IMG/VR virus record: IMGVR_UViG_3300043496_000175
Location: 1-64,000 of that record
DNA length: 64,000 nucleotides
Direction: 5' to 3' (one strand)
Source: a virus
Shown here: positions 6,827-14,435 of the stretch, in pieces
Position numbering within the stretch: position 1 is the first letter of the stretch
Layout: each line of letters opens with the position of its first letter
The notes under the pieces: generated by a model
Told to the model about the DNA's origin: nothing
Database searches by the model: none
What the model saw: only the letters and a program-made list of their open reading frames with translations
Translations under genes and position numbers: made by a program

Positions 6827-7006
6827 CTACCGGGAGAAACTTGCCAGGACATCCACGGCCGTGTCACCGGAGCAAATCGGCAGGTACCCGATACGGGTCC
6901 CGGCCTCGGTGCTGGTGACAATCGCCAGGGTGGCCCGGCGAGTGCAGTGGAAGCACTCCAGCTTGTGCGAGGGATGAGCAATCGGTTGCGTCCGGCGGGT
7001 GAGCAT
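6827..7006 (-). CDS. Small zinc-ribbon-like protein (59 aa)
   Basis: Starts MLTRRTQPIA at ATG 7006 with AAGGAT upstream. It has CFHC at residues 18-21 and a later Cys in YLPICSG, as in small ribbons. Just upstream of the promoter at 6794-6823. Function unknown. Confidence 0.65.
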   Translation of the reverse strand: MLTRRTQPIAHPSHKLECFHCTRRATLAIVTSTEAGTRIGYLPICSGDTAVDVLASFSR

Positions 7007-7049
7007 GGCGGGATCCTTTCTAGGGGCGTACAGGGCAACTGAGAGGGCA

Positions 7050-7256
7050 CTACGGGCGGGCGTCCAGCGTGACCAGGGACCGATGCGCGGCGTGGGTGGT
7101 GTTCCGGCTACCGCCGTTGCGGGTGGAGATCCGGTAGGTGACCAGGTACAGCCGGTCGTCCAACGGGTGCGGCAGCACCGACACGCGCCGGGCGGCCTTG
7201 CCCTTGAGCTTGAGCGTGCCGGTGGGGATCGGGGACGGGGATGCAGGTGCGTGCAT
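7050..7256 (-). CDS. Hypothetical early protein (68 aa)
   Basis: Starts MHAPASPSPI at ATG 7256 with AAAGGA upstream. It is a basic, beta-rich small protein (GTLKLKGKAARRVSVLPHP) with a YLVTYRIST strand. No family recognised. Confidence 0.7.
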   Translation of the reverse strand: MHAPASPSPIPTGTLKLKGKAARRVSVLPHPLDDRLYLVTYRISTRNGGSRNTTHAAHRSLVTLDARP

Positions 7257-7311
7257 GGCAGGAGTCCTTTCAGGGGCGGAGCGTGGACGTGGGAGGCCTT
7301 GCCGGGGGTGT

Positions 7312-7488
7312 CTAGTCCTCGCGGCCCGCGCGGAACGCCTGCGCCTCGCGGCGGCGCTGCGTGCGCCGGAGCTTGCGGGCGGAGGAGATGTGCGCGGCCC
7401 GGGTGCAGCAGGGGCACGCGCGGCCGGTGCCGGGGAGTGGGCGAACGTGCGCCTCGCGCAGCGCCTGGGTGTTCATCATGGCGGCCAT
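7312..7488 (-). CDS. Small basic CxxC protein (58 aa)
   Basis: Starts MAAMMNTQAL at ATG 7488 with AAAGGA upstream. The product is very basic at its C-terminus (KLRRTQRRREAQAFRAGRED) and has CPCC near residue 25. A single-stranded or double-stranded nucleic-acid-binding role is an inference from charge. First gene of the 7488-6827 group. Confidence 0.65.
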   Translation of the reverse strand: MAAMMNTQALREAHVRPLPGTGRACPCCTRAAHISSARKLRRTQRRREAQAFRAGRED

Positions 7489-7778
7489 GGGTGGCGGCTC
7501 CTTTGGTTGGGCCCCGGCGGGGCGTTGAGTGGATCTAGTTACATACTGCCGTACGGGGCGGCAGAGTGCAACACGTACGGGGAAGATTCCCAGATCAATT
7601 TTGCGGGCCCTAGCGCGGCCGTAGGCGGGCGTGGGAGCTCGGGAGGCAGGAACGGGCCCGGGAGCCGGTTACGGGCGGCAGAGAGGCGTACAGGCGGCGC
7701 TGCGGGCATCCTGCGCGCGGGGGCGGAACGCAAAACGCCCCCGCCGGGTGGGCGGGGGCGTTGCGGGGCGGGGGAGCG
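7489..7778. other. Non-coding interval with promoter and terminator
   Basis: About 290 bp without a credible gene. It holds a leftward -35 TTGCAC (7566-7571) followed by CTGCCG with a poor -10, and the terminator at 7734-7762. Confidence 0.55.
7734..7762 (-). terminator. Rho-independent terminator after the DUF6011-like gene
   Basis: A 12-bp perfect stem AACGCCCCCGCC (7734-7745) / GGCGGGGGCGTT (7751-7762). On the minus strand it is followed by TTTTG, fitting termination of the leftward gene 7779-8453. Confidence 0.8.
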
Positions 7779-8453
7779 TCAGAACTTGGAAGCGCAGACC
7801 GGACCGATACCCCGGGCGACGGACTCGTCATCCGTGAGATGCCGCATGCAGACGCAGCACGTGCCGGTCGCCTTGCCGAACTCAGCGGCATCCTCGCGGG
7901 ACATCAGCACAGCCCCGGCGGGCATCCGGGTAGCTGCGCCGTAGTACTCGAACGCATCGGCGTCGGCGTCCCACAGCTTGACGCACAACACGCCACGCTG
8001 GGTCCGGTAGGCGTGGAAGACTCGCCCGTCCGGGGTGCGGTACGTCTGGCCATCCTGTACGTCCAGCGTGCCCGTAGGGGCGGCTGAGTTGCGCTGTGCG
8101 GCCTTACGCTCGCACTCCTGAGTGCGGGTACGCAGCGCGCGGTCAGAGGCCAGCCACGCGTCGATGGTGGCCCGTACCGGGGCCCGTTCGTTCAATGCCT
8201 GCTGAATCGCGGCCACCGTCACGGCCGGATCAGACAGCCGTGCGATTTCCGCGTCAATGTCCGCGCGGGTGATCGTGCCGACCGGCTCAACCGTGCGCAA
8301 CATGCGGACCTGATACTCGTGGGAGCGGGCCACGATGGCGGCCACCATGTCACGCTGTTTGGCGGACATGCCCTTACCTACCGGGCCCGTGTGGGGACGG
8401 GGTGCGTAGCGCTGGGATGCGTAAGCGGTGGTGGCGGTCCTGTCGATGGCCAT
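7779..8453 (-). CDS. DUF6011-like zinc-binding protein
   Basis: A 224-residue protein beginning MAIDRTATTA at ATG 8453, chosen because GAGCAAGGGA lies at the correct distance. The C-terminal ~30 residues contain CCVCMRHLTD, then SVARGIGPVC, the signature I associate with DUF6011 small zinc-binding tails in actinobacterial and phage proteins. The middle has a strand-rich segment (GRVFHAYRTQRGVLCVKLWD). The first half is helical. Role unknown; single-gene transcription unit with promoter 8502-8531 and terminator 7734-7762. Confidence 0.7.
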   Translation of the reverse strand: MAIDRTATTAYASQRYAPRPHTGPVGKGMSAKQRDMVAAIVARSHEYQVRMLRTVEPVGTITRADIDAEIARLSDPAVTVAAIQQALNERAPVRATIDAWLASDRALRTRTQECERKAAQRNSAAPTGTLDVQDGQTYRTPDGRVFHAYRTQRGVLCVKLWDADADAFEYYGAATRMPAGAVLMSREDAAEFGKATGTCCVCMRHLTDDESVARGIGPVCASKF

Positions 8454-8501
8454 GGTGTGTTCTCCCTTGCTCGGGCCCCGGGGCGGGGCGGGTGTCCGTT
8501 C

Positions 8502-8531
8502 ATTGTGCCGCATCACGCGGCAGACTGTCTA
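8502..8531 (-). promoter_or_regulatory. Early leftward promoter, family member 7
   Basis: On the minus strand: -35 TAGACA (8526-8531), an 18-bp spacer beginning GTCTGCCG and -10 CACAAT (8502-8507). Confidence 0.7.
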
Positions 8532-8550
8532 TAGGCTTTCCCAGGGCTCA

Positions 8551-8627
8551 GCGGGCCCGTACGGGCCCGTGTGCCGGATCCGGTAGGAACGGGCCCGTGC
8601 CGGGTGTGCGTCCGGGAGCGGGCCCGT
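8551..8627. repeat. Four palindromic CGGGCCCGT repeats
   Basis: RCGGGCCCGT occurs at 8551-8560, 8561-8570, 8589-8598 and 8618-8627 within 77 bp, between the stop at 8636 and the promoter at 8502-8531. The core is self-complementary, consistent with dimeric protein sites or clustered hairpins. Confidence 0.7.
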
Positions 8628-8635
8628 GAGAGGCC

Positions 8636-8902
8636 TTACCGGCCGTATTTCTCGGCCGCCCGGTAGGCCTCCCGGGTGTAGCCGTAGTCAAGCGCCAGAC
8701 CGACGCGCGGATCGTCTTCCTCACCCAGACATAGCCTCTCCAGCGCGCTGCCCGTGTAGTCCTGAGTTGCGTGCACATGATGCGCGGCAAGCTGACACGC
8801 GGTGACGGATGCGCGGCCGGACAGTTCCGCCGGGTGCGTGGCCACCATGGCAACGCACGCGGCGATCGTGAGGGCGGCTGTGGTGATGATGGTTCGGTTC
8901 AC
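8636..8902 (-). CDS. Small secreted protein
   Basis: A GTG start at 8902 follows GAGAGGACAACCG and overlaps the upstream stop (GTGA), giving 88 residues. The N-terminus (NRTIITTAALTIAACVAMVA) is a likely Sec signal peptide, with an AxA-like exit after about residue 20. The mature part has two cysteines (TACQ and ERLCLG), possibly a disulphide. Function unknown; exported small proteins in this arm could act at the host envelope. Confidence 0.6.
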   Translation of the reverse strand: MNRTIITTAALTIAACVAMVATHPAELSGRASVTACQLAAHHVHATQDYTGSALERLCLGEEDDPRVGLALDYGYTREAYRAAEKYGR

Positions 8903-9030
8903 CGGTTGTCCTCTCGGGTCGCGGCGTAAGCATCGCCCGCGTGGGTAACAGGGTCGCGGTCTGCCACATCGAGCATTTCCAACACGCGGCGCGCGTGCTC
9001 CTGGCGTTCTAGGTCTTCTTGCGTCGGCAT
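8899..9030 (-). CDS. Very small acidic protein (43 aa)
   Basis: Starts MPTQEDLERQ at ATG 9030 and ends with the GTGA overlap into 8636-8902. It overlaps the 3' end of the HNH gene by 22 bp. Helical and charged. Coding is supported by the overlap architecture only. Confidence 0.5.
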   Translation of the reverse strand: MPTQEDLERQEHARRVLEMLDVADRDPVTHAGDAYAATREDNR

Positions 9031-9494
9031 TGTCTGCACTCCCTATAGGTTTGCCCCGGGCGATTGCTGCCCCGGGTACGGATGGCTGTGTTCTCTGGCG
9101 TGTACTCGTGCCCTTGCGGGCAGTGTGTGCGGCGGCTGTAACCGTTTCTGCCGCGCGTATCTCGGTCGTTAGAGTTATCCCTACGCGTGCCATCGATTAG
9201 GTGCTTAGGATTGACGCAGGGTGGGTTATCGCACGTGTGGCGGACGATGGTCGGCCAGTAGCCGTGTGTGAGACGGAAGACCACGCGCGACACCAGTAGT
9301 GACCGCTGGTCAACGCTAATGGTCCCGTACTCTCCGGCATTGCGTGATCCTGTCCATAGGTGACAATCGGGCGTGACCTGTGTTTGCCTGTTCAGCTTGT
9401 GCCGTAAGGACTCTCCTGTCCTCGTGCTGCCACGATCGCCAGCAATCCATACCCGTTCGGTGTCAGGGTTGAGTATCTGCCACGTGTCAGCCAT
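9009..9494 (-). CDS. HNH homing-type endonuclease
   Basis: A 161-residue protein from ATG 9494. The C-terminal half carries the HNH_3-like core: RHTCDNPPCVNPKHLIDGT with the conserved His, Asn and His, preceded by a strand segment (VSRVVFRLTHG). A C-terminal zinc-ribbon-like part (THCPQGHEYT and CRQCRRKKT) follows. Such free-standing HNH enzymes in phages usually nick or cut DNA and behave as mobile genes. Its composition is slightly less GC-biased than its neighbours, consistent with mobility. Confidence 0.8.
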   Translation of the reverse strand: MADTWQILNPDTERVWIAGDRGSTRTGESLRHKLNRQTQVTPDCHLWTGSRNAGEYGTISVDQRSLLVSRVVFRLTHGYWPTIVRHTCDNPPCVNPKHLIDGTRRDNSNDRDTRGRNGYSRRTHCPQGHEYTPENTAIRTRGSNRPGQTYRECRQCRRKKT

Positions 9495-9509
9495 GCATCC
9501 ATGGTAACC

Positions 9510-10100
9510 CTAGTTGGCGCGTCCCCGGACCTGAATCCAAGTAACTGCCTGCATCATGCTGGGGGAGGTACCCGCAATCTCAGCGGCGCGAATATAGGCG
9601 TTCTCGATTGCTTCATAACGCCTGCCAGAAGGCGCAACCTCAACGCCATTCGCGTCACGCTTGACGTTGGCACCCTCTGCCGCGCGTGCCGCCCAGACAT
9701 CGACGGTCGCGCATGACATGTCCCCCAAGATGTTCCGGTAGAAACGCGCGATCTTCGGTCCCTTAAGGGCATCGGCAGGAGTCTGCTCACCCGTCGCGAT
9801 TGCCCACGCAATACGACGCATGGTCGTTGTGTGCACCGCCGGGCATTCCTGCCCGTACCGTGCCGCGTGCACTACGGCATACGCCCAACGGACGTTAGTG
9901 ATCCACTGGCAGCGGGGTGACAGTGCAGCGATCACGCCCGCCGCGATGTCCGGCCGTTCTGGCCATATCGCGGCGGCGGCATCCTGTGCTGCCGCGTACC
10001 ACGTTGACCCTGCGGCAAGGGTGGCGGGTGACGCGGAGCGGTAATGCTTCAGGATGCGGCGAACCTGCTGAGTGTCTGCGGTGACCGGCTTACGTGCCAT
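9510..10100 (-). CDS. Conserved phage protein, helix-hairpin-helix-glycosylase-like pattern
   Basis: A 196-residue protein starting MARKPVTADT at ATG 10100. The pattern WYAAAQDAA, AALSPRCQW, LKGPKIARFYRNILGD, VDVWAARAA is recurrent in actinophage proteins I have seen annotated only as hypothetical. The GPKI-RFYRNI-G and invariant D-W region is reminiscent of HhH base-excision glycosylases (helix-hairpin-helix then catalytic Asp), but this is a pattern-level inference. First gene after the promoter 10143-10171. Confidence 0.6.
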   Translation of the reverse strand: MARKPVTADTQQVRRILKHYRSASPATLAAGSTWYAAAQDAAAAIWPERPDIAAGVIAALSPRCQWITNVRWAYAVVHAARYGQECPAVHTTTMRRIAWAIATGEQTPADALKGPKIARFYRNILGDMSCATVDVWAARAAEGANVKRDANGVEVAPSGRRYEAIENAYIRAAEIAGTSPSMMQAVTWIQVRGRAN

Positions 10101-10142
10101 GGTGGCGGCTCCCTTGCTAGTGGTGAACGGGTGACTAGGTCC

Positions 10143-10171
10143 AAGCTAACGCATGGTTCGGCAGTGTGCAA
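10143..10171 (-). promoter_or_regulatory. Early leftward promoter, family member 8
   Basis: On the minus strand: -35 TTGCAC (10166-10171), a 17-bp spacer beginning ACTGCCG and -10 TAGCTT (10143-10148). It faces left from the hairpin array. Confidence 0.6.
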
Positions 10172-10197
10172 GTCCTATCGTGCTGTGTGCCGCGCCA

Positions 10198-10323
10198 TGC
10201 GCGCGTTGCACGCGCGCACATGTGCGCGTGCACGGGCACCCGGGTGCACGCGCCCGGGTGCACCCGTGCGAGTGCGTGCCCGCTGGCGCGGGCACGCGCG
10301 AGCGAATGCGCGCACGCGCGCAT
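10198..10323. repeat. Array of five consecutive inverted repeats between divergent arms
   Basis: H1 10198-10218: TGCGCGCGT/ACGCGCGCA, loop 3. H2 10213-10228: 16-bp palindrome CGCGCACATGTGCGCG. H3 10230-10269: GCACGGG/CCCGTGC enclosing an 11-bp direct repeat CCCGGGTGCAC (10239, 10253). H4 10274-10297: 10-bp stem GCGTGCCCGC/GCGGGCACGC, loop 4. H5 10306-10323: ATGCGCG/CGCGCAT, loop 4. Mostly alternating purine-pyrimidine. No gene is credible here. Confidence 0.85.
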
Positions 10324-10353
10324 CCTTATTGCACCGCGTCCTGTCAGATACAC

Positions 10354-10438
10354 AGCCAAAATCCGTTTGACACACTACCCAAAAATCCGTCAGTTGATCT
10401 GCTTGCAATACACCCGCGCACCTGTCAGACTAGACAAC
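10354..10438 (+). promoter_or_regulatory. Rightward control region for the 10439-16715 operon
   Basis: TTGACA (10367-10372) followed by CACTACCC mirrors the leftward promoter family. A second set, TTGCAA (10403-10408), 17 bp, CAGACT (10426-10431), ends 7 bases before ATG 10439, suggesting a leaderless start. AAAATCCGT and CCTGTCAGA each occur twice between 10340 and 10430. Confidence 0.5.
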
Positions 10439-10798
10439 ATGTCCACACCCCAGGAAACAGACCCACTCACCGTCCAAGTCCAGGCGATCCGCAACCAGGC
10501 CCGTTACGAGCTGGAGGTAGCCCGCGACCAGTTGGCGCTGGCCCGCAGCTCGCTCGGCACGCCCACGCTCGCCGCCCAAACCCAGGAAGACCTCACCCGC
10601 GTTGCCCGCAACATCCACGCGGCCAAGGTCTTTACGGCCACCGAGATAGCCGAGATCCTGCACCTGTCCAGATCCCGCGTCTACCAGATCCTGGCTCCCG
10701 CAACCTTTACCGTGCGGGCCCCGGAGGACACATCACCGCCGCCGCCGCCGCCTGCTCCTTCTCCCGCCGAGACCCGCCTACCGGAAACGGACGTCTAA
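10439..10798 (+). CDS. Helix-turn-helix DNA-binding protein
   Basis: A 119-residue protein starting MSTPQETDPL at ATG 10439, the first rightward gene after the hairpin array. An N-terminal helical/coiled-coil stretch (to about residue 65) is followed by a clear HTH: FTATEIAEILHLSRSRVYQIL (residues about 63-83), then a Pro-rich tail. It is positioned like a regulator or origin-binding protein acting on the adjacent repeats. No catalytic domain, so it is not an integrase. Confidence 0.75.
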   Translation: MSTPQETDPLTVQVQAIRNQARYELEVARDQLALARSSLGTPTLAAQTQEDLTRVARNIHAAKVFTATEIAEILHLSRSRVYQILAPATFTVRAPEDTSPPPPPPAPSPAETRLPETDV

Positions 10799-10803
10799 CC
10801 CCT

Positions 10804-11019
10804 ATGACCGCTGTGCTGTGTTGCAATGCCGTTGTCTGGCCGCGCAACAACCGCTGCGAGGAGATCTTCCTCATCCTGCCCACCGAAACCCCCGCCGATG
10901 CCCGAGTCCGGGCGCATCAGAGGGGCTGGAGACAGCGGACCTCATCCGCGCAAACCCCACGTCTGCCGGTGCTGGACCGGTGCCCGCTCCACGCCGCCGC
11001 CCGTTTGAAGGAATCCTGA
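10804..11019 (+). CDS. Small Cys-containing protein (71 aa)
   Basis: Starts MTAVLCCNAV at ATG 10804 and ends in a TGATG overlap with the next gene. It has CC and NNRCEE near the N-terminus and a later RCPLHA, resembling a small ribbon. Function unknown. Confidence 0.65.
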   Translation: MTAVLCCNAVVWPRNNRCEEIFLILPTETPADARVRAHQRGWRQRTSSAQTPRLPVLDRCPLHAAARLKES

Positions 11020-11237
11020 TGCCGAACCCATTCCTGCCCGCCTACCCCGGAGACCCCTCCTACACCGCTCAGGACACGGCGGACGCGATCAGCGCGCTGG
11101 CCTACGCCCAGGAAACCGCCAACCTGATTTCTCTGCTGCAGCTTGCGACTAACACCCACTCCACGCATGCACTGCCCAAGGACCAGATCCTCGCGATCAC
11201 CAAGGCCATCTCCGCAAGAGCCGAGGTGCAGTTCTGA
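11019..11237 (+). CDS. Hypothetical helical protein (72 aa)
   Basis: Starts MPNPFLPAYP at ATG 11019 (TGATG overlap) and ends in another TGATG overlap. Helical, Ala/Thr-rich. No family recognised. Confidence 0.7.
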   Translation: MPNPFLPAYPGDPSYTAQDTADAISALAYAQETANLISLLQLATNTHSTHALPKDQILAITKAISARAEVQF

Positions 11238-11464
11238 TGCCCGCCTCCACCAACCCACACGCCGCCAAAGCCCAGCACTCAAACCGCAGCACCAGCAACC
11301 CCCAGGAAGCTCTGCTGCAGGCCGTCCTGGCCGTTGCTTACGAGCTGCGCACCCAGAACCTTCTGAAGGCGGAAGAGATATGGGCCCGCCAGTATCACCC
11401 CGCCCTTGCCGAAGGCTTCTTCGACTCCATCCGCAAGATCCAGCAAGAAAGGCTCTCCGACTAA
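11237..11464 (+). CDS. Hypothetical helical protein (75 aa)
   Basis: Starts MPASTNPHAA at ATG 11237. A disordered N-terminus precedes helices (LLQAVLAVAYELRTQNLLKA). It ends in a TAATG overlap with the next gene. No family recognised. Confidence 0.7.
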   Translation: MPASTNPHAAKAQHSNRSTSNPQEALLQAVLAVAYELRTQNLLKAEEIWARQYHPALAEGFFDSIRKIQQERLSD

Positions 11465-11904
11465 TGCCCACCATCTCCCAGACCCCGTACACCTCCCCCT
11501 ACCCGGCCACGATCATCCAGCTCTCCCACGCAGAGCGTTTCCCGGCCCCCGGGAAACTCAACCGGGGCAAGACAATCACGACGATCACCATCACCCCGCC
11601 GTACTGGTCCCCACCCAGCCCCATCGACCAGCACCAGGACATCATCGAGCCCGCGTCCTTCCGGCTGCAGGGACACACCGCATCCGGCAGGCATTACGAG
11701 GACCCCGACATGTACCTGCTAGGCGATATCCCGCACGCCCTGCCGCCCCAGCTCCAAGGGCTTGTCTCCCAGCAGCTTGTCCGGTACATAGCGGAGCCGC
11801 CGCCCCGGCTGTCCCCGCACGCAGCGCACGGTCTTACGCCGCCGCCGCGCTCCCAGACGCTGCTGCAGCGGCTGCTCCCCTCAAAGAAAGCCCGAGGTCT
11901 CTGA
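11464..11904 (+). CDS. Hypothetical protein (146 aa)
   Basis: Starts MPTISQTPYT at ATG 11464 (TAATG overlap), which selects this start over a longer in-frame extension. A strand-rich middle (KTITTITITPPYW) precedes a helical, Pro/Arg-rich C-terminus. No family recognised. Confidence 0.65.
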   Translation: MPTISQTPYTSPYPATIIQLSHAERFPAPGKLNRGKTITTITITPPYWSPPSPIDQHQDIIEPASFRLQGHTASGRHYEDPDMYLLGDIPHALPPQLQGLVSQQLVRYIAEPPPRLSPHAAHGLTPPPRSQTLLQRLLPSKKARGL

Positions 11905-11906
11905 CC

Positions 11907-12119
11907 ATGCCCACCGAAGCCGCCGACTACGGCCTGTACTTCCGGGACCTGACCGATCACTGGACGGGCAAACCCCTGTCCAAGGAGCGGCGGGAGGGGA
12001 TCCACTGGGGGTATTCCCTTACCGAAGCGTTGCAGCACGTCTCCGAGAGCCCGGACGTCCTGCTGTTCCGCAAGAGTCCCCAAGGACGGGTCTCACGGTC
12101 CTACCGGTGGCCGCGATGA
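11907..12119 (+). CDS. Hypothetical protein (70 aa)
   Basis: Starts MPTEAADYGL at ATG 11907, 2 bases after the preceding stop. Compact, charged; ends in an ATGA overlap with the next gene. No family recognised. Confidence 0.65.
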   Translation: MPTEAADYGLYFRDLTDHWTGKPLSKERREGIHWGYSLTEALQHVSESPDVLLFRKSPQGRVSRSYRWPR

Positions 12120-12400
12120 TCACGATCTCCGAAGCCATCCGCACGAGTCCCGATCAGCGGATGGAGACTATTGCTCCCGGACCTACCTGGTACCGGTGGG
12201 AGGGTTTCTACACCTTCCCGCCGGACGGGCAGGGAGCTATCTCCAGCACCGGGTTCATTGACCTTTCCGAGGCCGACGCGCAACTTGAACGCCTCCAGGA
12301 GGAGGAGCGTGCTGCACATCCTGACGTGGAGTTCCATTCCTGGACGTTGATCAAGTTGACGCCCGTGACGATCCTGACAATCGAAAGGCAGCAGCGGTGA
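12116..12400 (+). CDS. Hypothetical protein (94 aa)
   Basis: Starts MITISEAIRT at ATG 12116 (ATGA overlap). A beta-strand-rich segment (TWYRWEGFYTFPPDG) precedes a helix (EADAQLERLQEEERAA). Followed by a GTGA overlap. No family recognised. Confidence 0.7.
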   Translation: MITISEAIRTSPDQRMETIAPGPTWYRWEGFYTFPPDGQGAISSTGFIDLSEADAQLERLQEEERAAHPDVEFHSWTLIKLTPVTILTIERQQR

Positions 12401-12795
12401 CCGCCGCCGAGAACATCCGCGCCTACCTCACGGCCCGCCGCAACGGCGGGATAACGGCACCGGTTGTTGCGTTTGTGACCGATCCGGCCAGCCCTGAGGA
12501 GCATCTCCGGTTTGTGGAGTTGCGGGAGGTGGACCTGGAGGTGGTGCTGCAGATCCTGGATCTGCTCGCCGGGGTAGGCGTCCGCGAGACACCGGCCGAG
12601 ATCACCACTCATGAGCAGGTCTTCGACCTCCCGGAGTACACGGTGCTGCAGGACAGCACCGGGCAGGTCTGGCAGCGGTACTCCGCAGACCCTGCAGAGG
12701 GCGGTCCGTGGGAGACCATGAACGATTCCCGCACCTTCTCTCATCACGCCATCCAACTACCCGCCCGAGAGCTAGTCCCCAGGGAGAACACATGA
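12397..12795 (+). CDS. Hypothetical protein sharing an N-terminal motif with its neighbour
   Basis: A GTG start at 12397 (GTGA overlap) gives 132 residues. The first ~12 residues (VTAAENIRAYLTARR) match the start of the next protein (MKAAKRIRAYLDEMN), and both continue with a Gly-containing segment, so the two may share a small helical domain. The middle is helical with Leu/Val heptads. Ends in an ATGA overlap. Confidence 0.7.
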   Translation: MTAAENIRAYLTARRNGGITAPVVAFVTDPASPEEHLRFVELREVDLEVVLQILDLLAGVGVRETPAEITTHEQVFDLPEYTVLQDSTGQVWQRYSADPAEGGPWETMNDSRTFSHHAIQLPARELVPRENT

Positions 12796-14435
12796 AAGCC
12801 GCCAAGCGGATCCGCGCCTATCTAGACGAGATGAATGCTGCAGGTGTTCTTGCACAGAAAGTGTGCGGGTGGCAGAACCCGATTACCCGCGATGACCTGG
12901 AGGCCGTCCTCGCCCGCCTTGACGGCATCAAGGATCTCCGTCGCCAGGTGCAGAAGACTCAGACCATGCGGACCGAGCTTGCCGCCGCTCTCCGCCATAC
13001 AACTCCCGCCCCGTTCATCCCCCGCTGGCGGGACCTGCTCGCCGCTGTCCGGGGCCTGCATTCCCAGTCCGAGCAGCACCGGACGGACGCCCGCACGGCG
13101 AACCACCTGTTAGAGCAGGAGCAGGCGGAACGTGCCCGCCTTGCCAGCCAGCTTGCCGCCGTCGAGCAGAAGCTGCAGCAGGAAAAGGAAGCGCATATCC
13201 GGACGTTGCAGGAGAACGGGCGGCTGAACGCAGCGTATGACGCGCAGCGCAAGCACGACACCCTGCGCCAGGCCCTGCGGGAGGTCACCGAAGCCGTCCT
13301 GCCCGCGTACAAGGGCTGGGGCCCGGGGCAGCAGTTGTCTGCGTTGCAGAGTGCGGTAGAAGTTGAGCGCGAGCAGAACCGGACCTTTGCGCGGATGCTG
13401 GACAGCACCTTTGCCGCGATCAAGAATCTGTACAGCGACATCGGGGGCAACAACCCCGGCATCTTGCCGATCAACGACGGACCGGGGCAGGTGCAGTGGC
13501 TGCAGGCCCGCGTCCGGGAATACGCCAGCGAGCAGGTTGCGGGTGCAAACGCTCAGGTGCGGAGCAGTCTGCAGGAGCTGGAGGCGGGCATTCGGAGCGT
13601 CTTTAACCAGCAGTTCCCGAACGGAACCGCGATTCTCGAACCGCGCCAGCAGCTCGAAGAGATCCGGGGTGCGTTGGGACGTATCCGGCTCAGCGGGTAC
13701 AACGCTGAGCTGGAGAAGTTGCGGGACCTGCAGACCAGAATCCGCCAGGGGTACTACAGCTATTTCGGGTACCCCGAGGATCAACCGGCCGCCGGGATGA
13801 AGGCCGACAACTCTCTCGCCATGCTGCAGGTGCTCATTACGAATCTGCTGCAAGCAGCGGACGGGCACCGGCAGCTCGACGCCGAGCTGGCCGCGCAGAA
13901 GAACGAGACCGCCAGCGCCCGCGCGCTTGCGCAGCGGCAGATCCGCCGGGCGGAGCGTGCTGAAGCGGGGCGGAGTGAGCTGCGGGGCAGGATCGCCGGG
14001 ATCTGCCAGCAGCATGCGGGCAGGTACCCGGACGGTAATGCTGCGGAGCAGCTTGACCGGATACAAACCTGGCTCAAGGAAGCACCCGCCAGTAGCGACA
14101 GCCCCGGCGTCCAGGAGATTTCCACCGCGCGGGAGTACCAGATGACTCACCATCCGGAGACCGCTACCGGTCTCACGGAGCGCCGGGAGCGGCGGGAGAA
14201 GTTGCAGTCTGCAGCTCTTGCTTTGCTCACCGGCGGGTACAACTTGTACCCGTTCGGGACGAGTTCCTGGAACGGGATTCACCGTAACGGTGGACGCCGG
14301 GCGCAGCTCGCGCATGCCGGTGCGTGCATCGCGGCGTTGCTGGACCTGATGCCGTCCGGGGTTGCGCCGCTGGACACCGAGGGAGCGGTGTACGGGGACG
14401 GTCCGGAGTTGCCTGAGTACCGGGACATGCAGTGA
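12792..14435 (+). CDS. Large coiled-coil protein (547 aa)
   Basis: The longest protein of the rightward small-gene operon, starting MKAAKRIRAY at ATG 12792. Long heptad-rich helices cover roughly residues 40-180 (for example EQEQAERARLASQLAAVEQ) and 360-430, separated by globular segments. No P-loop, HTH or membrane span is visible. The C-terminal ~80 residues look globular (GGYNLYPFGTSSWNGIHRN). The N-terminal motif is shared with the preceding protein. It could be a structural scaffold or a nucleic-acid-organising protein, but no family is recognised. Confidence 0.75.
   Translation: MKAAKRIRAYLDEMNAAGVLAQKVCGWQNPITRDDLEAVLARLDGIKDLRRQVQKTQTMRTELAAALRHTTPAPFIPRWRDLLAAVRGLHSQSEQHRTDARTANHLLEQEQAERARLASQLAAVEQKLQQEKEAHIRTLQENGRLNAAYDAQRKHDTLRQALREVTEAVLPAYKGWGPGQQLSALQSAVEVEREQNRTFARMLDSTFAAIKNLYSDIGGNNPGILPINDGPGQVQWLQARVREYASEQVAGANAQVRSSLQELEAGIRSVFNQQFPNGTAILEPRQQLEEIRGALGRIRLSGYNAELEKLRDLQTRIRQGYYSYFGYPEDQPAAGMKADNSLAMLQVLITNLLQAADGHRQLDAELAAQKNETASARALAQRQIRRAERAEAGRSELRGRIAGICQQHAGRYPDGNAAEQLDRIQTWLKEAPASSDSPGVQEISTAREYQMTHHPETATGLTERRERREKLQSAALALLTGGYNLYPFGTSSWNGIHRNGGRRAQLAHAGACIAALLDLMPSGVAPLDTEGAVYGDGPELPEYRDMQ

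Noticed and set aside
10153-11019. Rightward ORFs running through the hairpin array
   Set aside because: They arise because alternating GC has no stops; composition is not protein-like, and starts at 10439/10804 fit promoter and overlap.
13110-14315. Long antisense ORF (401 aa) opposite the coiled-coil gene
   Set aside because: Typical high-GC shadow; the sense frame has helical heptads and overlaps at both ends.
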